NCBI GenBank assembly: GCA_021849295.1
Contig: JAJZTA010000014.1
Coordinates: forward strand, 1-64,000
Reading direction: 5' to 3'
From: Pseudomonadota bacterium
GTDB lineage: Bacteria; Pseudomonadota; Alphaproteobacteria; Micavibrionales; UBA2020
Length of the DNA: 64,000 nt
Positions within the stretch are counted from its first letter, which is position 1. The number at the start of each line of letters is the position of its first letter. The position numbers and the translations under genes were made by a program. Shown piece after piece: positions 1 through 6,857 of this stretch. The notes beneath the pieces were generated by a model. That model saw nothing but the letters and a program-made list of their open reading frames with translations, was not told the DNA's origin and searched no databases.

Positions 1-113
1 TTGTAAAACGTCGCCCGCGGAATGCCGATCTGCCGCAACGTGCGCGACACGCCAAGAACCGATTGCTCCACCGTGCGGATGATCTCCAGCTTCTCGGATG
101 CGCCGTACCTCAT
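1..113 (-). CDS. IS3-family transposase OrfB, N-terminal fragment (runs off the window)
   Basis: Only the first 37 codons are in the window. They read MRYGASEKLEIIRTVEQS and go on to a helix-turn-helix-like segment ending in IPRATFY, the usual beginning of OrfB in one IS3 subgroup, ahead of the rve/DDE integrase domain. The ATG overlaps the reading-frame-corrected stop of OrfA by four bases (ATGA), a common coupling in this family. Whether the catalytic domain is intact cannot be seen. Confidence 0.7.
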   Translation of the reverse strand, partial: MRYGASEKLEIIRTVEQSVLGVSRTLRQIGIPRATFY

Positions 114-480
114 GTATCGCTCTCCCCGTCCGCGATCACGCTTTTTTTAGCAGCCGGTTCTCCAGCAGGGCTTCGGCCAGAGCCTCCTTCAACTGGGCGG
201 ATTCAGAGCGCAGCTCCTTCACCTCGTCGGATCCGGCCTCGCGCGCCGTGTCCCCGTTCAGCCGCTTCTTGCCAGCCTCCAGAAAGTCCTTGCTCCAGCG
301 GTAATACAGGTTCTGGTGCAGCCCCTCGCGGCGGCAGATCTACGCGATACTCTCTTCTCCTCTAAGCCCCTGCAACACAATGCGGATTTTGTCCTCCGCG
401 CTGAAATGACGACGCGTCTTGCGCTTGATGTCACGCACGGTCTTTTCCACCGCGCTCCGGCTCTCGTCTTTTTGTCTCAT
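110..480 (-). pseudogene. IS3-family transposase OrfA, broken by a stop and a frameshift
   Basis: The frame starts at an ATG behind a GGAACGAAG ribosome site and reads RHFSAEDKIRIVLQGLRGEESIA, then an in-frame TAG at about codon 47, then ICRREGLHQNLYYRWSKDF, the OrfA helix-turn-helix. A coiled-coil tail ends ENRLLKK. There a run of seven A puts the frame onto an early TGA at 136-138. Shifting back one base gives the expected family ending SVIADGESDT and the ATGA overlap with OrfB. Two independent lesions argue for a dead copy, although A-runs at this place can also support programmed -1 frameshifting in IS3 elements. Confidence 0.8.
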
Positions 481-566
481 CTTCGTTCCTTTCGGTCCTC
501 TAACGAGCCAGATTTATCACCTTATGAAATTGCCCTCAACTGTCTAACAAGACCTGACGGGGTACA

Positions 567-1040
567 GATTTGTTCTCACCAATATTCTGCATCTCATCGG
601 ATTTATATTCCTTCGTGGACCAATGGCACATGAGAAGGTATTATTTCTAAACACATTCGCAATTGTCCTTTTTCTAGCGGGTCTTATCTTCCTATGGAAG
701 AACCCCCTCTTTGTAGGCAAAAAGATCATTCCTGCTGAAGACGGCCCGACAATAAAAGGCTTTATCTGCCGAAGAAATACAAGCCATTTGTTTTTCAACA
801 GTAGGCCTATGGATTACGCTCAATGGCATTGTCACATTCGTAAGTAATTTTTTCCTATTTGACTATGCTTCAATCATTCATTCAGACCTGCACATGAGCA
901 TAAGCGCATACGGCGTTACATATTTCTATGGGGATCTCCTCCGCATCTTATTAGGCCTTAGCGCCCTATTGGGTGCATGGGGCTTTGCCGGGCTTCTTAG
1001 ATCTTTTAGAGGCGGCATAAATAAACCATCCCAACAATAA
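567..1040 (+). pseudogene. Small membrane protein gene, 5'-truncated by the IS and frameshifted
   Basis: An open frame enters directly from the IS boundary (RFVLTNILHLIGFIF), passes an internal ATG at 623 and encodes a hydrophobic segment (FAIVLFLAGLIFLW). At about 757, after GPTIK, the sense continues in another frame as ALSAEEIQAICFSTVGLWIT and two further hydrophobic stretches, ending SFRGGINKPSQQ at a TAA. Joined, the pieces make a plausible protein of about 155 residues with three or four membrane segments. I do not recognise the family. The base composition is AT-richer than the flanking genes. Insertion of the IS explains the missing start and a small indel explains the frame change. 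Confidence 0.6.
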
Positions 1041-1152
1041 ATCGCAAATCATTCTCCTTCCGACCCATTCCACCGGCGTAAAAGCGCGCCGTTGATTCGC
1101 GTCAAAGCACAAACGGCCGCAATTGCTTTTCCTGTTCGCTCGGGAGAAGCCC

Positions 1153-1338
1153 ATGAGAATATTGCCGCCGGCCAACAATTTTCTGATGCGACAGGAGCGC
1201 ACCTCGCTCGTCGTCGTGCGCGTGGATCCCCAGGGCGCGCCGGACAGCGTCAGCTACTGGCAGGCCCCCGCCCCCGACAAAACCACATACGTCTGCAAAA
1301 GCTACAAGGTCGGCATTCTGGTGGACATCATCGTTTAG
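1153..1338 (+). CDS. Hypothetical 61-aa protein
   Basis: A short frame begins MRILPPANNFLMRQERTSLV behind GGGAGA at 1142-1147, a good ribosome site at proper spacing. The product is soluble-looking, with a beta-rich pattern and a single Cys. No domain is recognised. An upstream in-frame start at 1123 exists but lacks a ribosome site. It stands alone between the truncated membrane gene and the cupin gene. Confidence 0.45.
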   Translation: MRILPPANNFLMRQERTSLVVVRVDPQGAPDSVSYWQAPAPDKTTYVCKSYKVGILVDIIV

Positions 1339-1352
1339 CCCCGCCTCCCGCC

Positions 1353-1380
1353 TTGACTGCCCGAAATGCAGGGCTATTAT
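1353..1380 (+). promoter_or_regulatory. Predicted sigma70-type promoter of the cupin gene
   Basis: TTGACT at 1353-1358 and TATTAT at 1375-1380 are separated by 16 bp. An overlapping TATAAT at 1378-1383 would give 19 bp. The gene starts at 1410 behind GGGAGG at 1397-1402. Confidence 0.5.
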
Positions 1381-1409
1381 AATTGCTGCATTGAAAGGGA
1401 GGCGACCGC

Positions 1410-1805
1410 ATGAAGGGCTTCTGCAGAAATATCGAAAAACTGACCGAGGACAACACGGATTTCCGCCGCGTGCTCTACACGGGGCATAATCTCCAGCTGG
1501 TTTTGATGACCCTGCCCGCCGGATGCGATATCGGCGCGGAGGTGCATGACGACCGCGACCAGTTCTTCCGCATCGAAAAAGGTTCAGGCGAAGTGTGGAT
1601 TGACGGCGTCCGCCACAAAGTGGGCGCGGACGACGCGGTGATCGTTCCGCAAGGCGCGGAGCACAACGTCATCAACACCGGCACGGAGCCGCTCCACCTT
1701 TACACCATCTACGGCCCGCCCGAGCATATCGACGGCACGGTCCACAAAACCAAAGACGACGCCGAAGCGCACCACGAGCACTTCGACGGCAAAACTACGG
1801 AATAG
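1410..1805 (+). CDS. Cupin-domain protein
   Basis: This 131-aa protein is a single small cupin barrel. The first cupin motif is seen around residues 44-62 (EVHDDRDQFFRIEKGSGEVW) and the second around 78-88 (PQGAEHNVINTG). They supply His, Gln/Glu and His side chains that normally bind one divalent metal. The C-terminus is His/Asp/Glu-rich (KTKDDAEAHHEH). The substrate cannot be inferred. It is followed after 11 bp by an aldo/keto reductase on the same strand, so the two are probably cotranscribed. Confidence 0.8.
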   Translation: MKGFCRNIEKLTEDNTDFRRVLYTGHNLQLVLMTLPAGCDIGAEVHDDRDQFFRIEKGSGEVWIDGVRHKVGADDAVIVPQGAEHNVINTGTEPLHLYTIYGPPEHIDGTVHKTKDDAEAHHEHFDGKTTE

Positions 1806-1816
1806 AGGAGAAAAAA

Positions 1817-2650
1817 ATGATCACCATCACCGCGCAAGGCAAAGACATCCCAGCCCTCGGCTTCGGCACCTACAAGCTGACCGGCGCCGCCTGCCAGACC
1901 GCCGTCGCCAAGGCGCTCGAGATCGGCTACCGCCATATCGACACGGCGCAGTTCTACAACAACGAGGCCGACATCGGCACCGCCATCGCGGCCAGCAACG
2001 TTGCGCGCGAAGACATCTTCCTCACCACCAAAATCTGGCCGGACAACGCCGTGGAAGGCAAGCTGCAATCCTCCTTCGACGAAAGCCTGAAAAAGCTGAA
2101 GACGGATTACGTCGACCTGCTGCTGATCCACTGGCCCTCGTCGCCCGCGCCCTTCGCGGAGCAGATGAAGGCGCTGCAATCGGTGAAAGACGCCGGAAAG
2201 GCAAAGCTGATCGGCATTTCCAACTACACCATTCCCCAGATGCAGGAAGTGGTCGAAAAGATCGGCGCGCCGGTCGTCGCCAATCAGGTGGAATATCACC
2301 CGTATCTTTCGCAAAAACCATTATTGGATTACATCCGCGCGCACGGCATGTTCCTCACCGCCTACTGCCCGCTGGCGCAAGGCAGGATCGCGAACGACCC
2401 CGTGCTCGGCAAAATCGCCAAGGCCCACGGCAAAACGACGGGCCAGATTGCGCTGCGCTGGCTGCTGCAGCAGGAGCGCGTCGCCGCGATTCCCAAGGCT
2501 GGCAGCGAAAAGCACATCCGCGAGAATTTCGAGATTTTCGATTTCACTTTAAGCGACGGGGAGATGAACGAGATCTTCGCCCTCGCCCGTCCCGACGGCC
2601 GTCTCGTCAACCCTCAAGGCATCGCACCGAAGTGGGATAAGGCCGCCTAA
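1817..2650 (+). CDS. Aldo/keto reductase (2,5-diketo-D-gluconate reductase-like)
   Basis: This 277-aa NADPH-dependent oxidoreductase reduces aldehydes or ketones in the cytosol. It has the family's length and (beta/alpha)8 landmarks: GFGTYKL near residue 13, GYRHIDTAQFYNNE near 37 with catalytic Asp and Tyr, TTKIW with the catalytic Lys, and LLLIHWP with the catalytic His. The C-terminal IPKAGSEKHIREN segment binds the cofactor phosphate. It most resembles the DkgA/DkgB group, but the physiological substrate is unknown. The ribosome site is GAGGAG at 1805-1810. The stop overlaps that of the opposing transporter gene tail to tail. Confidence 0.9.
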   Translation: MITITAQGKDIPALGFGTYKLTGAACQTAVAKALEIGYRHIDTAQFYNNEADIGTAIAASNVAREDIFLTTKIWPDNAVEGKLQSSFDESLKKLKTDYVDLLLIHWPSSPAPFAEQMKALQSVKDAGKAKLIGISNYTIPQMQEVVEKIGAPVVANQVEYHPYLSQKPLLDYIRAHGMFLTAYCPLAQGRIANDPVLGKIAKAHGKTTGQIALRWLLQQERVAAIPKAGSEKHIRENFEIFDFTLSDGEMNEIFALARPDGRLVNPQGIAPKWDKAA

Positions 2651-3075
2651 CCCGCCAGCAGGTAAACGGAAACCATCGCCAGCAGCGCGGCAAGCCACTG
2701 CCAGCGGGTCAGCTTTTCCTTGAGGAAGATCCGCGCCAGCGCCACGCCGACGACGGGATACATCGCCGTGATGGTCGCCACCGTCGCGACGGGGCCGCCC
2801 CTGAGCGCGATGTAATAGCAGAATATCGCGACGAGGCTGAGGCCGCTGCCGAGAAAAACGAGGCTGATGCCCTTTTTGTCGCGCGACAGCCCGCCCCTGA
2901 TGAAAAACAGCAGCGGCAGCGCAACCGCCACGCCGCCAGCGGCTTCGTACAAAAGGACGCTGTTCGGCTGCATCGACTGCATCGCCATCTTGGGCAGGAA
3001 CGCCCAGCCCCCCCACAATACCATCGCCGCCAGCGGCAGCAGAAAATTGCTATGGGCCTTCAGTTTTGCGATCAC
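2647..3075 (-). CDS. EamA-family transporter half, downstream partner
   Basis: This 142-aa integral membrane protein has a single EamA (DMT superfamily) domain of about five helices, half the size of ordinary ten-helix EamA exporters. The family signature toward the end of the repeat is visible as ITAMYPVVGVALARIFLKEK. It begins inside the end of the related upstream gene (26-nt overlap), so translation is probably coupled and the two may assemble as a heterodimer. The transported compound is unknown. Confidence 0.8.
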   Translation of the reverse strand: MIAKLKAHSNFLLPLAAMVLWGGWAFLPKMAMQSMQPNSVLLYEAAGGVAVALPLLFFIRGGLSRDKKGISLVFLGSGLSLVAIFCYYIALRGGPVATVATITAMYPVVGVALARIFLKEKLTRWQWLAALLAMVSVYLLAG

Positions 3076-3499
3076 GCGCCTTCACCATCAGCAAAAGGGA
3101 CAGAATACCCAGCGCAACGCCCGCCGCCTGACGCGCGCCAAGCGTCTCGCCGAGAAACAAATAGGCCAGCAGCGTCGCCACCACCGGATAGAGCGAGGTG
3201 ATCACGATGTTGTATGTCAGCGAGTTCGTGCGCAGGGAAATGTAATAGAAGATCTGCGCCAGCGTGCCGGTGACCCCCACGAGCACCGCCAGCAGCGCGC
3301 CGTGCGCGTTGAACTGCACATGAAAGCCGTAAAACGCCTGCAGCGCAACGCAGCCCAGCAGGAAAAAGAAATTGGAATAAACCGTCATATGCAGCGGCGG
3401 CAACTGCCGCAAAACCAGCTTCGGCAGAAACGCCGCCACGCCCCAGAGCGCGACCGCCAGCACGGACGGGTAAACCCAAGTGGTTTGCGACGACAACAT
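3050..3499 (-). CDS. EamA-family transporter half, upstream partner
   Basis: This 149-aa membrane protein is a single EamA repeat, homologous to its downstream neighbour: ITSLYPVVATLLAYLFLGET aligns with the equivalent stretch there, and both begin with a similar WG.AFLPK motif. The tail is charged (KARDRKTEG), consistent with a cytoplasmic C-terminus. The start at 3499 has an AGG ribosome site about eight bases upstream. It is the first gene of a two-gene unit whose 3' end meets the aldo/keto reductase gene. Confidence 0.8.
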   Translation of the reverse strand: MLSSQTTWVYPSVLAVALWGVAAFLPKLVLRQLPPLHMTVYSNFFFLLGCVALQAFYGFHVQFNAHGALLAVLVGVTGTLAQIFYYISLRTNSLTYNIVITSLYPVVATLLAYLFLGETLGARQAAGVALGILSLLLMVKARDRKTEGP

Positions 3500-3706
3500 T
3501 CCAAAGCCTCATTGACTCGAAAACAATATTGCGCCGCAGCAATTTTATGGATACATGCGGTGCGCCTAAAGCACGTTTGCAACTCTACGCGATCTTAAAT
3601 AGATTTTCTATAGCCTTGATTTCGTATGGATAATGACCGATTAACAGCATGTTAATGATATTATGTCATATTATAGTTGTACCCACAGGTTTTTTGGTGA
3701 GGGAGT

Positions 3707-4282
3707 ATGCGGGAACAAACCGTAAACATACGTTCTAAAAAAAATGAGGCAAAAGTTCTGTTCAAAACAATAAGAGTGTTTGCCGCCGCTATTCTTGTAC
3801 TTACTTTAACCGCATGCATTCCGGTCGGCGACCAGCATATCAACTCAGATCTCTTTAAAAACAGGCAGGATATGGAGCAGCGGGCCGCCGAACTGCACCG
3901 AGGCATGACGGAGGATTCCGTTTTCAAGAAAATATGCATCTCCAAAGACAAATTCTCGCGCATGAGCCTGCCCGAGGTGCAGACAACCCTCTACGGCAAC
4001 TCCGTCGTGCAGGGGTCGCCCGCGCAACTGGATAAATTCAGGAAAGAACTTATGAAATATCAGGGCTATTATCTGCCCTATTCCAACATTTCCGACAGCG
4101 GCTCGCTGGGATTCGGCTCTCTGCGGGTCAACAAAACGGGCTATGTGCTCAAACTGGTGCTCATATTCGAGCATGGCAAGCTGATGCAGGTCGAGATCGA
4201 CGGCAATCAGGACGTCAACCAGTACGAGGACAAATCGCTCTTCAACGTCCTGCTGCAGCGGACGACGGGCGTCAGCTTCTAG
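3707..4282 (+). CDS. Putative lipoprotein of unknown function
   Basis: This 191-aa protein has a basic N-terminus, a hydrophobic stretch (VFAAAILVLTLTAC) and a lipobox LTAC with the acylated Cys near residue 37, so it should be a periplasm-facing lipoprotein. A segment RGMTEDSVFKKI loosely resembles the opening of BamE/SmpA-like folds, but the rest does not allow a family call. It is monocistronic between AT-rich intergenic regions. A weak GCCGG/CCGGC hairpin at 4306-4330 lies after the stop and may end transcription before the ATP synthase promoter. Confidence 0.65.
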   Translation: MREQTVNIRSKKNEAKVLFKTIRVFAAAILVLTLTACIPVGDQHINSDLFKNRQDMEQRAAELHRGMTEDSVFKKICISKDKFSRMSLPEVQTTLYGNSVVQGSPAQLDKFRKELMKYQGYYLPYSNISDSGSLGFGSLRVNKTGYVLKLVLIFEHGKLMQVEIDGNQDVNQYEDKSLFNVLLQRTTGVSF

Positions 4283-4341
4283 AATATCCATAAAGCATAA
4301 ATATTGCCGGAAATACCAGCCCCGTCCGGCTATAAATTTTA

Positions 4342-4370
4342 TTGACAATTCAAGCCGCTATTTGTAGGTT
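4342..4370 (+). promoter_or_regulatory. Predicted promoter of the F0 ATP synthase operon
   Basis: A perfect TTGACA at 4342-4347 is followed after exactly 17 bp by TAGGTT at 4365-4370. The first gene, atpI, starts 47 bp further on. Matches and spacing are good for a housekeeping sigma factor. Confidence 0.65.
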
Positions 4371-4417
4371 GCGGGCGCTTGTCCTAGTAACCGAAGAACG
4401 ACCGCCAGAGAGCCTAT

Positions 4418-4762
4418 ATGAGCCACACTCCAGAGGAACTCGCGCGCAAGATCAAGGAAGCGAAAGGCAGGCCGCCGGCGGAGTCCCCCCTGCCCAAAGC
4501 GGGCATGTCCATGGATAGCAGCATGGGGATGCGCATGGGGACGGACTTCATCGCTTCTATTGCGGTCGGTGTCTTTTTAGGGTATTGGATTGACCGCTGG
4601 CTTGGCATCCAGCCTTTCGGGATGATCGCCTTCCTGTTTTTAGGCTTCATCTCGGGCGTGATGAGGATGCAAAGGCTGCAAAAGCAGGAAACTGCGAACG
4701 AGGACAAAAAGAACAAAAAAGAGCCGGAAAAGGCCGCTGAAACAACCAAGGACCACGATTAG
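4418..4762 (+). CDS. atpI: ATP synthase protein I
   Basis: This 114-aa protein has two membrane segments (DFIASIAVGVFLGYWIDRWL and a second starting GMIAFLFLGFISGV), the hallmark of AtpI/AtpZ-type accessory proteins encoded first in F0 operons. AtpI helps assemble the c-ring. The C-terminus is a charged, Lys/Glu-rich tail. It sits 11 bp before atpB and shares the operon promoter upstream. Confidence 0.88.
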   Translation: MSHTPEELARKIKEAKGRPPAESPLPKAGMSMDSSMGMRMGTDFIASIAVGVFLGYWIDRWLGIQPFGMIAFLFLGFISGVMRMQRLQKQETANEDKKNKKEPEKAAETTKDHD

Positions 4763-4773
4763 GGATTAAAACT

Positions 4774-5520
4774 TTGTCAGATAATATCCTCGAACAGTTT
4801 AGCCTCAAGACTCTCGTTCCGCTTCATGCCGGATCTTGGAACATCCCATTCACGCAATCCGCCGCCTTCATGATCGGCGGCGCGGTGCTGACGATCGCGC
4901 TCATGACCTTGAGCGTCCGCCGCAAGGCGCTGATCCCCGGCCGGTGGCAAAACGCCTGCGAGATTCTCTATGAAAGCATTTTCGGGCTCACCAAAGAATA
5001 TCTGAACGACGAGGCACGGAAATATTTCCCCTTCGTCTTCACGGTGTTCATGGTGGTGCTGATGGGCAACCTTTTCGGGCTTATTCCCTTTGCCTACACC
5101 TACACCAGCCAGATCATCGTCACCGGCGCGCTGGCGGTGCTGGTCGTCGGCTTCGCGACCCTGCTCGGCTTCATCAAGCACGGCCTACATTTCTTCACCC
5201 TGTTCTTCCCCAAGGGCACGCCGATCGTGATGGCGCCGTTCATCATTCCGGTCGAAATCATCTCCTATCTCTCGCGCCCCGTCAGTCTCTCGATACGTCT
5301 TTGCCTCAACATGGTCATGGGACACATGCTGATGCGCCTGATCGGCGGCTTCTGCGTCACGATGATCGCCCTCGGCATCGGCCTCAAATTGTTCACCGCC
5401 GTCACCTTCAGCGTCAACACGCTACTGATGGCTCTCGAATGTCTGGTCGCGCTGATCCAGGCCCACGTCTTCGCCGTTCTCACCTGCGTTTATCTCAAGG
5501 ACGGTGTCGAACTACACTAA
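4774..5520 (+). CDS. atpB: F0F1 ATP synthase subunit a
   Basis: This 248-aa integral membrane subunit forms the proton half-channels against the c-ring. The essential arginine is in VSLSIRLCLNMVMGH, about residue 175, followed by the conserved Asn. The usual five to six hydrophobic helices are present, and the C-terminus HVFAVLTCVYLKDGVE is typical. The start is an unusual TTG at 4774 behind AGGGA at 4761-4765. No ATG or GTG fits better, since the conserved N-terminus ILEQFSLKTLVPL begins five residues later. Confidence 0.95.
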   Translation: MSDNILEQFSLKTLVPLHAGSWNIPFTQSAAFMIGGAVLTIALMTLSVRRKALIPGRWQNACEILYESIFGLTKEYLNDEARKYFPFVFTVFMVVLMGNLFGLIPFAYTYTSQIIVTGALAVLVVGFATLLGFIKHGLHFFTLFFPKGTPIVMAPFIIPVEIISYLSRPVSLSIRLCLNMVMGHMLMRLIGGFCVTMIALGIGLKLFTAVTFSVNTLLMALECLVALIQAHVFAVLTCVYLKDGVELH

Positions 5521-5557
5521 AACAACTGAAAACCAAGCACGAAAAAGGAGAACTATC

Positions 5558-5788
5558 ATGGACGTACAAGTAGCAAAAATTCTCGCCGCGGGCATCGCAG
5601 CCGTCGGCGTTCTCGGTTCCGGGGTCGGCCTCGGCATCCTGTTCGGTAACGTCGTTACCGCGCTCGGCCGCAATCCTTCCGCCGCGCCCCTCATCAAAAA
5701 AGACGTTATCCTCTACTTCGCGCTGATCGAATCCATCGCCATCTACGCGCTCGGCATGGCGTTCTTCGTCGTCTACGGCATCAAGTAA
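5558..5788 (+). CDS. atpE: F0F1 ATP synthase subunit c
   Basis: This 76-aa protein makes the rotor ring of the proton-driven ATP synthase. It is a helical hairpin: helix 1 carries the GSGVGLGILFG glycine motif, the polar loop is RNPSA, and helix 2 has the proton-carrying carboxylate as Glu in ALIESIAIYALG. The start at 5558 is fixed by AAGGAG at 5545-5550. A longer frame from 5504 would overlap atpB and adds no conserved sequence. The strong ribosome site fits the high copy number of c. Confidence 0.96.
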   Translation: MDVQVAKILAAGIAAVGVLGSGVGLGILFGNVVTALGRNPSAAPLIKKDVILYFALIESIAIYALGMAFFVVYGIK

Positions 5789-5799
5789 AGAGCGGAACG

Positions 5800-6378
5800 A
5801 TGAAGCGTACGGCCTTCATAGCGCTGTCGGTCATGACCGGCTTGCTCCCCGCCACGCAGGCGTTCGCCGGCGAAGGCGGCGGCTTGCCGCAAATGGACGC
5901 CAGCACCTACCCCGGCCAGATCTTCTGGCTGGCCGTCACCTTCGTCCTGATCTATGTCGTGATGGCGAAGATCTCCCTGCCCCGCGTGAAGGACACGCTT
6001 GACCGCCGCCAGGCCCACAAGGACAGCCACCTCAATGAGGCCGGCCACCTGAACGACGAAGCGGAAGATGTCAGGAAGGCGTACGAAAAGTCTCTTGCCG
6101 AAGCGCAGAAAAAGGCTGCCGCCGCCATGGCGGCCGGCGCGCGCGACGCAAGCGCCAAGGCCGCGCAGGAACAATCGGCTTTCGCCGAAAAAGCCCGCAA
6201 GCGTCTCGCCGACACGGAACGCAACATCGCCAAGGCGAAAACCGAAGCGCTCGGCTCCATGACCGAAATCGCGACCGGCATCGCCGCCGACATCACGCAA
6301 AAGGTCGCCAATATGAGCGTTGACGAAGCGGACGCAAAACAGGCGGTCGAGAAAGCCCTGAAGGAGCACGCAGCATGA
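5800..6378 (+). CDS. atpF': F0F1 ATP synthase subunit b'
   Basis: This 192-aa peripheral-stalk subunit has a hydrophobic N-terminus that looks like a signal sequence (ending TQAFA), then one membrane helix (FWLAVTFVLIYVVMAKI) and a long Ala/Lys/Glu-rich coiled coil. Alphaproteobacteria carry two diverged b subunits, b' and b, in this order after atpE. It overlaps the next gene by ATGA. Confidence 0.9.
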   Translation: MKRTAFIALSVMTGLLPATQAFAGEGGGLPQMDASTYPGQIFWLAVTFVLIYVVMAKISLPRVKDTLDRRQAHKDSHLNEAGHLNDEAEDVRKAYEKSLAEAQKKAAAAMAAGARDASAKAAQEQSAFAEKARKRLADTERNIAKAKTEALGSMTEIATGIAADITQKVANMSVDEADAKQAVEKALKEHAA

Positions 6379-6851
6379 ACCCGGAAATCTGGATCCTGTT
6401 TTCGGCGCTTCTGGTCTGGGGCGTCATCTGGGCGAAAGGCCGCAAGCCCCTGCTCGACGCGCTCGACAGTCGCACCGCGCGCATCAAGTCCGACCTTGAA
6501 GAAGCGGAGCGCCTGAAGGCCGAAGCGGAGCAGCTCCTCGCCGATTATAAGAAGAAGCAAAGCGATGCCGTAGAAACCGCGAAGAAAATCATCGCGAACG
6601 CCGAAGAAACGGTCAGCGAAATGCAAAAGAAGGCCACGCAGGACATCGCGGAAAGCCTGAAACGCCATGAGACGATGCTGATGGAACGCATCTCCCGTGC
6701 GGAAGCCGCCGCCGTGCAGGAACTGCGCCATCAGGCGGCGGACATCGCCGCCGCGGCCGCGAAACACCTGCTCGTCGGCGCCATGGACAAGCACGGCGAC
6801 AAGCTCGTCGATTCCGCCATAAAGGATCTCCCGCGGGCGGCGGGAGGATAA
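6375..6851 (+). CDS. atpF: F0F1 ATP synthase subunit b
   Basis: This 158-aa second stalk subunit has an N-terminal membrane anchor (EIWILFSALLVWGVIWAKG) followed by PLLDALDSRTARIKSDLEEA and a continuous coiled coil, which holds the stator to F1. It is coupled to b' by a 4-nt overlap. No F1 genes follow, as expected for the split operons of this class. A glycosyltransferase-like gene starts 6 bp after the stop. Confidence 0.93.
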   Translation: MNPEIWILFSALLVWGVIWAKGRKPLLDALDSRTARIKSDLEEAERLKAEAEQLLADYKKKQSDAVETAKKIIANAEETVSEMQKKATQDIAESLKRHETMLMERISRAEAAAVQELRHQAADIAAAAAKHLLVGAMDKHGDKLVDSAIKDLPRAAGG

Positions 6852-6857
6852 AGGGCC

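Larger units (their letters stand above)
1..566 (-). mobile_element. Decayed IS3-family insertion sequence, right part only
   Basis: The minus strand encodes an IS3-type transposase pair: OrfA (helix-turn-helix and leucine-zipper-like tail) overlapping OrfB by ATGA. OrfA carries a nonsense codon and a one-base frameshift, so the copy is probably dead. The element continues beyond position 1. Its outer end is placed near 566 because a sequence starting TGTACCCC lies there on the minus strand and because an interrupted membrane-protein frame resumes at that point. The terminal inverted repeat cannot be confirmed since the other end is outside the window. Confidence 0.75.
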
